Source: Opitutia bacterium (lineage in GTDB: Bacteria; Verrucomicrobiota; Verrucomicrobiia; Opitutales; Opitutaceae). Taken from it: a stretch of DNA of 5,265 bases. The notes beneath the pieces were generated by a model, which saw only the letters and a program-made list of their open reading frames with translations, did no database searches and was not told where the DNA came from. Within the stretch, counting starts at the first letter, position 1. Every line of letters starts with the position of its first letter. Shown here in pieces: positions 1-5,265 of the stretch. The position numbers and the translations under genes are program-made. The stretch covers positions 4,173 to 9,437 of the forward strand of contig PMKA01000215.1 in NCBI GenBank assembly GCA_003157575.1, given 5' to 3'.

Positions 1-29
1 CCACCGCCGCCTGCGCCGCCTCCACCTCC
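1..29 (-). other. Glycine-rich linker coding segment at the left edge
   Basis: After the second Ig-like domain ends in TVNPSE, the frame encodes five Gly, one Ala and at least three more Gly (residues 1017-1025), then leaves the window. Such stretches are typical flexible linkers in large secreted proteins. In some they lie just before a C-terminal membrane sorting segment. Which applies here cannot be decided from this window. Confidence 0.7.
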
Positions 30-3000
30 TTCCGAGGGATTGACGGTCAACGTCGCCTGGTTGCTCGTCAATGAACGCGTGCTGTTGGTGACCGTGACCG
101 TGTAACTGCCCGCGTTTGCCGCCTGCACGTTGTTCAGGGTGAGCGTGTCCCCGGTGGCCCCGCTGATTGGGCTGCCGTCAAAGAGCCATTGGTAGGCGGG
201 CGCCGGCTTCCCTGATGCCGTGACAGAAAACGTGACGCTCGCCCCGGCGGTCGCGGTCTGGCTTTGCGGTTGCGTCACAATCGACGGCGCGGCGGGCGCC
301 GTGCACAGCCGGATTGTGTCGTTGCTTGTGTCCGCGAGATAGACATCGCCCGCACTGCTGACGGCCAGGCCCGTGGGAAAATTGAAACGCGCCGCCGTGC
401 CCGTGCCATCCGCATTTCCGCTGCTTCCCGCCAGACCAGCGAGGGTGCTCACCGCCCCCGACGGGGCAATTCCACGCAACAAATGGTTGTCGGTGTCCGC
501 GACATAGAGACTGCCGGCGGCGTCGATCCCGATGCCGGAGGGAAAATGAAATGACGCCTGGCTGCCCGGGCCGTCGGCGCTGCCGGCAACGCCGGTCTGC
601 CCGGCTACGGTGGTCACGGCGTCGTTCGAAATGGCGAGTCTGCGGATGGCATTGTTGTTGGTGTCGGCGACAAAGAGGTTGCCGGAGGGATCGACGGCGA
701 GGCCTTGGGGCCCGTGGAAACGCGCCGCTGAGCCCATGGCGTCCGCATAGCCGCCCGCGCCGGCAGCGCCCGCAATCGTGGTCACAACACCGGCGGGGGT
801 CATCATCCGGATCGTGTGATTCAGCGTGTCCGCCACGAGCAGATTACCTGCCGGATCAACGACAATGCCGGAAGGACCGTTGAAGCGGGAAGCCGTGCCC
901 GTGCCGTCGACACTTCCGCTGACGCCAGCCCGGCCCGCGATTGTCGTCACGGCGCCGCTGGCAATAACCAGCTTGCGGATGGTGTTGTTGTTCGTATCCG
1001 CGACGTACGCATTGCCGGCGCCATCGACGGCAATTCCCGCCGGATGATTGAACAGCGCCGAACCGGTCCCGTCGTTGCTCCCGATGGCGCCCGCCTGGCC
1101 GGCAAGCGTGGTCACGGCGCCGGCTGCGGTGATCTTCCGTACGGTGCTGTTGGCAGTGTCGGCAACATAGGTGTTTCCCGCGCCATCGAGCGCGACGTCA
1201 GCCGGCGAGCTGAAGCGGGCGGCGGAGCCGGAACCGTCGACGTTGCCGCTGCCTCCGCCAAGCCCGGCCAGCGTGGAGACGATCATCGGTGTGTCGACGA
1301 CCAGCGTTGCCGGGGAGGTGGTGACGGTGGCTTCGGCGTCGGTGATCACACACCGGAACAGATCGCCGTTCATCGCGGCGGAGGCTGCCCCGACCGTCAG
1401 CGTCGCGGTCGTCGTGCCGCTGTAGGCCCCGCCGTTGCCCAGGTTGGTCCACATCGATGATCCCACCGACTCCCGCTGCCATTGGTAGCCCAGGGGCGCC
1501 ATTCCCGAGGCCGTCACGGTGAAACTGGCGTTTGCGCCCGGCAGGACCATCTGGTTGACGACGGGATCCAGCCCGATGGTCTGGCCGGTCTGAACCAGCT
1601 CGATGCCTGCGCCGGTCGGCGCCAGGTTTCTCGAATACTGCATGGCCGCGGCATTGTTCCAGTGTTCGTGCGTGCCCAGGCTCTGAAGCGGCGTGCCGGT
1701 GTTGTCCGGATCGTAGACAATCCCGGCCGGCCAGTTCCCCGGGTCGGCCGCCTGGTGCAGATAGTCATCGACGCCGGGCATCTGCACATAGGTTCCGGCG
1801 GCCGGCACCCGGTCCGCCGTGAATTCCGAGCGCAGGAAATCGTATCCGACCGACTCGACCGCCACCGGATCGAGGGATGCGAAGACGGAGGCCATGTAGC
1901 CGTTGTTGAACGGCGCCATCTGCCACTTCAATGGCACGTCGAGCTCGAAGTCGGTCGCCCAGAGCGCATCCATCAGGAAAACCAGGTTCTTCCTCCCGAG
2001 CATCGAATGGCCCATCAGGTCGACCTGGATCCGATACAACCCATATCCTCCCCGCGTGACGTTCGGCATTTCCGTCGGGGCGACCAGCCCGTCATGAAGG
2101 TGCGCGGCATCGACCCGCGTCTGTGACCCGAAGTGATTCTTGGCAAACATCGTCATCCCGGCCCGCTTGTGGCCCTTCAGCATGGGGATGTTGATGATGT
2201 AGTCGGCGTCCTTCAGGATTGAATACAGAAAATCCCCTGTCACGGCGGCGTCGCCCGGATCGGTCCTCAGCACGCTGCCCCGGTCGGAGTAGTAGATTTT
2301 TGCGGTCGTGCTCGGAACAACGACCTCCCTCCCGAGGTTTGTGTAGCCGCTGTTGTCGAGATAATGGACGTTTGGAAACTCGCCGTGCCAGACATCGTAA
2401 AGGTGCTTGTAGATGTGCTTGAGCGGATCGCCCACGTAGATGTCGCCCTGGCTGACGCCCACGACGTTGACCAGTTCGCGGAGGATGCTCAGGACCGGTC
2501 CGACCGAGGTTTCGGAGACGAACGAGTAGGGGGACTCCGGGTCGGAGTTCGGGGTGAGGTCGGCGGTGTTGAAATTGCCGCTCCAGGCGCTTGTGGCGTT
2601 GATCTTGATGAAGATCTTTTCGCCCGCGGCATATCCGACGGCTCCCCTGCCGACCGCGGCGTTGTGGAACTGGAAAATGGCGGTCCAGGCCGCGCGGTCG
2701 TCGGTCCGGCCCGTGAGGCCGCGCAATGCCGTGGAGACCATGCCGTCGATGACGGCCTGGTTGTTGTTTTCAGGGAGATACCATCCGTGCCCGGCGGCGT
2801 TCGGAACGCAACTCTGGTTGACTGCGGTGGGATCATGGACCCACACGACCCGTCCCGGAAAAATCCCCCTGGCAGTTCCCATCGGCTGGTTGGCGACAAG
2901 CGCAACATCGGCGGACAGCGATTCCCCTGAAGCGCCGGGGGGAAATATGGCGACGATCCCCAAAACAACAAGGCCCGCTACCCCTCGCAGCAGAGACGGG

Positions 3001-3077
3001 AGGTGCAGCCATGCTGAAGGAACCAGCGAGCATCCGTTTCCTCCAATCGGGGCCCGATGATGAAAAGTCGCGCGCAT
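1..3077 (-). CDS. Secreted DUF362 protein with two Ig-like domains and six NHL repeats (C-terminus beyond window)
   Basis: One open frame runs from ATG 3077 to the window edge, 1025 codons with no stop. Residues 1-51 look like a long signal peptide: Arg31, a hydrophobic core at about 33-45, and possible cleavage after Gly51. Residues about 57-480 match DUF362: KIFIKIN at 154-160, DADYIINIPMLKGHK at 290-304 followed by MTMFAKNHFG to 317, and LDPVAVESVGYDF from 402. DUF362 is a family of largely unknown function; some members carry 4Fe-4S clusters, but no cysteine cluster is seen here. An Ig-like domain covers about 503-595 and six NHL repeats cover about 599-924, likely a six-bladed propeller. 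A second Ig-like domain covers about 931-1013, then a Gly-rich linker begins at 1017. The role is unknown; an extracytoplasmic binding or surface protein is inferred. The start is chosen for its GGAGG five bases upstream; in-frame ATGs at 3089 and 3116 lack a comparable site. Confidence 0.93.
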   Translation of the reverse strand, partial: MRATFHHRAPIGGNGCSLVPSAWLHLPSLLRGVAGLVVLGIVAIFPPGASGESLSADVALVANQPMGTARGIFPGRVVWVHDPTAVNQSCVPNAAGHGWYLPENNNQAVIDGMVSTALRGLTGRTDDRAAWTAIFQFHNAAVGRGAVGYAAGEKIFIKINATSAWSGNFNTADLTPNSDPESPYSFVSETSVGPVLSILRELVNVVGVSQGDIYVGDPLKHIYKHLYDVWHGEFPNVHYLDNSGYTNLGREVVVPSTTAKIYYSDRGSVLRTDPGDAAVTGDFLYSILKDADYIINIPMLKGHKRAGMTMFAKNHFGSQTRVDAAHLHDGLVAPTEMPNVTRGGYGLYRIQVDLMGHSMLGRKNLVFLMDALWATDFELDVPLKWQMAPFNNGYMASVFASLDPVAVESVGYDFLRSEFTADRVPAAGTYVQMPGVDDYLHQAADPGNWPAGIVYDPDNTGTPLQSLGTHEHWNNAAAMQYSRNLAPTGAGIELVQTGQTIGLDPVVNQMVLPGANASFTVTASGMAPLGYQWQRESVGSSMWTNLGNGGAYSGTTTATLTVGAASAAMNGDLFRCVITDAEATVTTSPATLVVDTPMIVSTLAGLGGGSGNVDGSGSAARFSSPADVALDGAGNTYVADTANSTVRKITAAGAVTTLAGQAGAIGSNDGTGSALFNHPAGIAVDGAGNAYVADTNNNTIRKLVIASGAVTTIAGRAGVSGSVDGTGTASRFNGPSGIVVDPAGNLLVADTLNHTIRMMTPAGVVTTIAGAAGAGGYADAMGSAARFHGPQGLAVDPSGNLFVADTNNNAIRRLAISNDAVTTVAGQTGVAGSADGPGSQASFHFPSGIGIDAAGSLYVADTDNHLLRGIAPSGAVSTLAGLAGSSGNADGTGTAARFNFPTGLAVSSAGDVYLADTSNDTIRLCTAPAAPSIVTQPQSQTATAGASVTFSVTASGKPAPAYQWLFDGSPISGATGDTLTLNNVQAANAGSYTVTVTNSTRSLTSNQATLTVNPSEGGGGGAGGG
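306..1283 (-). repeat. Six tandem NHL repeats within the DUF362 fusion gene
   Basis: Six units share a pattern of P-x-G/D, a hydrophobic-V-D strand, G-N/S/D, Y/L/F-[VL]-ADT-x-N, and a final [IVL]-R. The Asp codon of the ADT motif starts (minus strand) at 1160, 998, 830, 665, 497 and 332, giving spacings of 54, 56, 55, 56 and 55 codons. A linker of the form V-[TS]-T-[LIV]-AG precedes each unit. Repeat 6 is the most divergent: it has SSAG where the others have D-x-x-G, and LADT in place of VADT. NHL repeats form beta-propellers that commonly bind proteins or ligands. Six units would close one complete propeller. Confidence 0.9.
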
Positions 3078-3082
3078 AGGAT

Positions 3083-3087
3083 CCTCC
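3083..3087 (-). promoter_or_regulatory. Shine-Dalgarno site of the DUF362 fusion gene
   Basis: On the minus strand GGAGG lies five bases before ATG 3077. It is the only strong ribosome binding site seen in the window and decides the start against the in-frame ATG codons at 3089 and 3116. The one at 3089 overlaps the site itself. Confidence 0.75.
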
Positions 3088-3159
3088 ATTTCGTCTTGGG
3101 TTGCGGCGCCGTTCATCACCGCTTAGCGACTGGAATGGCGTTGTCCGCAAGGAAAAGTC

Positions 3160-3188
3160 CAGATATGAACACCTTCCGTATCTGATAC
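3160..3188. repeat. Inverted GATA-type half-sites, possible operator
   Basis: CAGATA at 3160-3165 and TATCTG at 3179-3184 form a perfect six-base dyad with a 13-base spacer. The right half also belongs to a second perfect palindrome, GTATC-T-GATAC at 3178-3188. The cluster overlaps the proposed -10 box and start point of the DUF362 gene, where a repressor could act. The half-sites are short, and no regulator gene is present in the window. Confidence 0.3.
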
Positions 3189-3209
3189 CCTGCGGATCGT
3201 GGGGGTCAA
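3182..3209 (-). promoter_or_regulatory. Possible promoter for the DUF362 fusion gene
   Basis: On the minus strand TTGACC (3209-3204) and TATCAG (3187-3182) are separated by 16 bases, matching the sigma-70 consensus at 5/6 and 4/6 positions. Initiation near 3175 would give a leader of about 98 nt. The site lies in the 203-nt gap after the lactonase gene, where a separate promoter is plausible. It was found by eye; chance matches of this quality are common. Confidence 0.28.
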
Positions 3210-3280
3210 GCAGCCGTGCAGTCCAACGACCGCCCGAACCCGAAGACATGTTCGCGGCGGAGGGCATCAGCTCCGGCAGT

Positions 3281-4411
3281 TCAGGGCAACGGCAGGAAGC
3301 GTTCGCAGAATGGGCCGGGCACCGGGATCGGCTGGCCGGTTTGAGTCAGCCGGCCCGTGGTCCCGTCGACTCTGAACACGACTGCATTGTCGCTGTCCTG
3401 ATTTGTGCAGAGGATCCACTCTCCGGACGGATCAAACGCGAAATTGCGCGGCGTTTTGCCCCGGGTGGGGACATGTTCGACCGGGGTCAGGCAGCCGTTC
3501 TCAGGGTCGATCGCGAAGACCACGATGCTATTGTGTCCGCGATTGGATCCATAGAGAAACCGGCCGTTGGGATGCACGAGGACCTCGGCGCAGGTGCTGG
3601 TCCCATTGAAATCGGCTGGCAGAGTCGGGATCGTTTGAAACTCTGTGAGCGCGCCGCGGATGGGGTCCCAATTGAAGGCCGTCACCGTGCAGCCCATTTC
3701 GTTGATCACATAAACCCAGCGGCCGTTTGGGTGAAATTTCACGTGTCGCGGACCTGAACCGGGTTTTACTGTTGCGAAGGGCGGATCATTTGGAGCCAGC
3801 GCACCCGTCTTCTCATCAAAACGATAAACGTCCAGCCTGTCGGTGCCCAGATCGGCTGCCAGGGCGAAGCGGTTTGTTGGATCGACGACGATGGAATGGG
3901 CGTAGGGGTGCGTCTGGCGCTCGGGATTCACGCTCCGGCCGGTGTGTTGAATGAGGGCGGTGCGCGCTCCTATCCCGCCATCAGGCCTGAGGGCGAATAC
4001 CGCGACGTTTCCGGCGTTGTAATTTGCGACGAGCACAAAGCGCCCGGTCTGGTCGAGGCAAACATAGCTCGGCTCATCGCCTCCGGACGGCACCCGGTTG
4101 ATCCAAGTGAGGTGCGCGGTTCCCGGATCGATGGCATAGGCGCTGATTCCGCCGGGCGAGCCGGAGTTGCAGGTGTAGAGATGCCTGCCATCCGGATGGA
4201 TCACAAAGAAGGCGGGCTGGACGGCCTCGACGTCGAGCAGCGGGGTCGTCAGCGCCCCGGTGGCGGGGTCGAAGCGGGCCACCGAGAAACCGATGCCCGG
4301 GCCCGAACCATGCGAGCCGAACAATACGTACCTATCGGCCGCCGGGGCTGCCAATGTGGCGGACGTCACAGCCAGAAGAACGAAAGCAGGGTGGAGGCAG
4401 CTTGTTGTCAT
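3281..4411 (-). CDS. Exported lactonase-family (YbhE/Pgl-like) seven-bladed beta-propeller protein
   Basis: The product is 376 aa, the usual length for the family that includes 6-phosphogluconolactonase of the YbhE type. Family motifs are GPRHVKFHPNGRWVYVINE at 220-238, CAEVLVHPNGRFLYGSNRGH at 274-293 and TPRNFAFDPSGEWILCTNQD at 320-339; strands of the HPDGRHLYT type recur once per blade. Residues about 8-25 form a hydrophobic segment ending AAPAA before Asp26, which looks like a signal peptide, although the n-region lacks Lys or Arg. Export would argue against a role in the cytoplasmic pentose phosphate pathway; the substrate is unknown. The frame stays open upstream to 4825, but those codons shadow the neighbouring gene, so ATG 4411 is chosen. 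There is no clear Shine-Dalgarno. It starts 22 nt after the DJ-1/PfpI stop, implying an operon. Confidence 0.9.
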   Translation of the reverse strand: MTTSCLHPAFVLLAVTSATLAAPAADRYVLFGSHGSGPGIGFSVARFDPATGALTTPLLDVEAVQPAFFVIHPDGRHLYTCNSGSPGGISAYAIDPGTAHLTWINRVPSGGDEPSYVCLDQTGRFVLVANYNAGNVAVFALRPDGGIGARTALIQHTGRSVNPERQTHPYAHSIVVDPTNRFALAADLGTDRLDVYRFDEKTGALAPNDPPFATVKPGSGPRHVKFHPNGRWVYVINEMGCTVTAFNWDPIRGALTEFQTIPTLPADFNGTSTCAEVLVHPNGRFLYGSNRGHNSIVVFAIDPENGCLTPVEHVPTRGKTPRNFAFDPSGEWILCTNQDSDNAVVFRVDGTTGRLTQTGQPIPVPGPFCERFLPLP

Positions 4412-4433
4412 GAGATGAAAGAGGGACGAACGT

Positions 4434-5090
4434 TCAGGAGCACGGAGGACGAAGTCGGCCAGGCTCCTGGCGCCGGAGATATTCCGGGGCCTGCGGGCTT
4501 TTATGAAGCGCCCCGAAGAACCGGCCAGTGGGGTAGTATTCGGTTCCGAACTGAATCTTCCCGGCAACGGTTTCGCCGGCCTCCGCCTCGATGAACGCCA
4601 GGGCGAGATCGATGCCTGCGGAAACACCTGCAGCCGTCCAGACGTTGCCGTCGCGGACGACGCGCTCCTGGCAAACCGTGACGTTCCCGAGCGCGGCGAG
4701 GCGCGCAAGCGAGGCCCAATGGGTTGTGGCGCGCCTTCCGGCCAGGAGACCGGCCCGATGCAGGATGAAGGAGCCGGTGCAGACCGAAAGCACCGCTCTG
4801 CACCCTTTTGCCTGTTCGGCGACAAATCTGACCAGCGCCTCGTTGTCGACCTGGATGCGCGTGCCCTCGCCGCCGGGCACGAGCAGATAGTCCAGCGGCG
4901 GACATTCGTCGAAAATCACGTGCGGATTGATCGACATCCCCTTTGCGCAGACGACGGGGCCGCGGGTCTGGGCCGCCATCAGGCATCTTTCCGGACCCTG
5001 AAGATGCTTGCTCCACGTCGAGATCATCTCCCATGGGCCGACAAGATCCAGTTCCTCGAGGCCGGGGAAAATCAGGAAGCCAAAGTTCAT
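4434..5090 (-). CDS. DJ-1/PfpI family protein, isonitrile hydratase-like
   Basis: From ATG 5090 the product is 218 aa and forms one glutamine-amidotransferase-like (DJ-1/PfpI) domain. Visible motifs are FGFLIFPGLEELDLVGP at 3-19, VPGGEG at 71-76, the nucleophile elbow SVCTGS at 102-107 with Cys104, ATTHWA at 121-126, and ERVVRDGN at 142-149. Asp15 and Cys104 align with the Asp17 and Cys101 I recall as essential in Pseudomonas isonitrile hydratase InhA, which converts isonitriles to N-formamides. Related domains form the N-terminal half of GlxA/AraC-type regulators, but no helix-turn-helix follows here, so an enzyme is more likely. The substrate is not established. An alternative ATG at 5183 adds 31 residues with coding-like third-position GC; homologues begin near Met 5090, so the shorter form is chosen. 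It is probably the first gene of an operon with the lactonase-like gene. Confidence 0.88.
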   Translation of the reverse strand: MNFGFLIFPGLEELDLVGPWEMISTWSKHLQGPERCLMAAQTRGPVVCAKGMSINPHVIFDECPPLDYLLVPGGEGTRIQVDNEALVRFVAEQAKGCRAVLSVCTGSFILHRAGLLAGRRATTHWASLARLAALGNVTVCQERVVRDGNVWTAAGVSAGIDLALAFIEAEAGETVAGKIQFGTEYYPTGRFFGALHKSPQAPEYLRRQEPGRLRPPCS

Positions 5091-5197
5091 GATCTCATCG
5101 AAGGCCGGGCGGGATGCCGGAGGCAAGCAGCGAGTAGCCACCTCAACCACCTCCGCCAACCCCGGCTTCCATTTGCCGACCATCCTCAGCCGTTTCT

Positions 5198-5226
5198 ATT
5201 CAAAAAACTCTGCCTTCACTCGTAAA
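5198..5226 (-). promoter_or_regulatory. Possible promoter for the DJ-1/PfpI-lactonase pair
   Basis: In the locally AT-rich stretch, the minus strand carries TTTACG (5226-5221) and TTGAAT (5203-5198) separated by 17 bases, each 4/6 to the sigma-70 consensus. Initiation near 5191 would leave only about 8 nt before ATG 5183 but about 100 nt before ATG 5090, which mildly favours the shorter protein. Weak match, read by eye. Confidence 0.25.
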
Positions 5227-5248
5227 CATGCTGTCGTCAGGTGATCGG

Positions 5249-5265
5249 TGTAGGAGCCTGCTTGC
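5249..5265. repeat. Partial REP-like palindrome cut by the window end
   Basis: The final bases read TGTAGGAGCCTGCTTGC. This has the layout of bacterial REP elements (a GTAGGAG head, then a GC-rich arm, a CTTG loop and its complement). If the next bases are AGGC, the arm would close as GCCTG-CTTG-CAGGC. Only the first arm is in the window, so this rests on resemblance alone. No second copy was seen elsewhere in the window. Confidence 0.35.

Noticed and set aside
816..2126. Long plus-strand open frames at 816-1460 and 1482-2126
   Set aside because: They are antisense to the continuous DUF362-Ig-NHL frame. Their Arg/Gly/Asp-rich translations match no family I recognise, and such shadows are expected opposite GC-rich codons.
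2833..3267. Minus-strand open frame beginning in the gap between the lactonase and DUF362 genes
   Set aside because: It is out of frame with the DUF362 gene, overlaps its signal peptide and domain start, has no recognisable motif and no good ribosome site.
3258..3275. Small hairpin CGGAG/CTCCG just after the lactonase stop codon
   Set aside because: A five-base stem with an eight-base loop and no following T-run is too weak to call a terminator.
2364..3757. Plus-strand open frames at 2364-2930 and 3101-3757
   Set aside because: The first lies opposite the DUF362 domain. The second spans the intergenic gap and the antisense of the lactonase gene. Neither shows recognisable motifs.
4412..4825. 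Longer form of the lactonase gene starting at 4825, adding 138 residues
   Set aside because: The extra codons overlap the conserved core of the DJ-1/PfpI gene in another frame and encode low-complexity Arg/Ser/Pro sequence. A signal-peptide-like segment begins at ATG 4411.
3896..5225. Plus-strand open frames at 3896-4594 and 4503-5225
   Set aside because: They lie opposite the lactonase-like and DJ-1/PfpI genes, whose minus-strand products have clear family motifs.

Overview
The window is GC-rich and holds three genes, all on the minus strand and packed with little spacing. It reads like chromosomal DNA of a high-GC environmental bacterium. The immunoglobulin-like repeats, with a VTQPQSQTATAGASVTFSV signature and a glycine-rich linker, resemble large secreted proteins of Verrucomicrobiota (Opitutaceae-like). 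That taxonomic placement is inferred from style, not from a marker gene.

Layout in transcription order, right to left. (1) 5265-5184: a short AT-richer leader with a possible weak promoter. The last 17 bases look like the first half of a REP-type palindrome cut by the window edge. (2) 5090-4434: a DJ-1/PfpI-family protein of the isonitrile hydratase/GlxA-N type with an intact nucleophile elbow. (3) 4411-3281: an exported seven-bladed beta-propeller of the lactonase (YbhE/Pgl-like) family, starting 22 nt after gene 2 stops, so probably co-transcribed. (4) 3280-3078: a 203-nt gap with a possible promoter, GATA-type inverted half-sites and a clear Shine-Dalgarno. (5) 3077 to beyond base 1: a very large secreted protein, open at the left edge after 1025 codons. 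Its order is signal peptide, DUF362, Ig-like domain, six NHL repeats, second Ig-like domain and glycine-rich linker.

A shared theme is export plus beta-propellers: genes 3 and 5 both carry apparent signal peptides and propeller folds. The DJ-1/PfpI enzyme is cytoplasmic by appearance. Nothing in the sequence proves that the three act in one pathway. I see no tRNA, rRNA, CRISPR array, transposase or convincing terminator. The long plus-strand open frames are antisense shadows of these three genes, as expected at this GC content. The least ordinary item is the DUF362-Ig-NHL-Ig fusion; I do not see a clear new multi-gene system.
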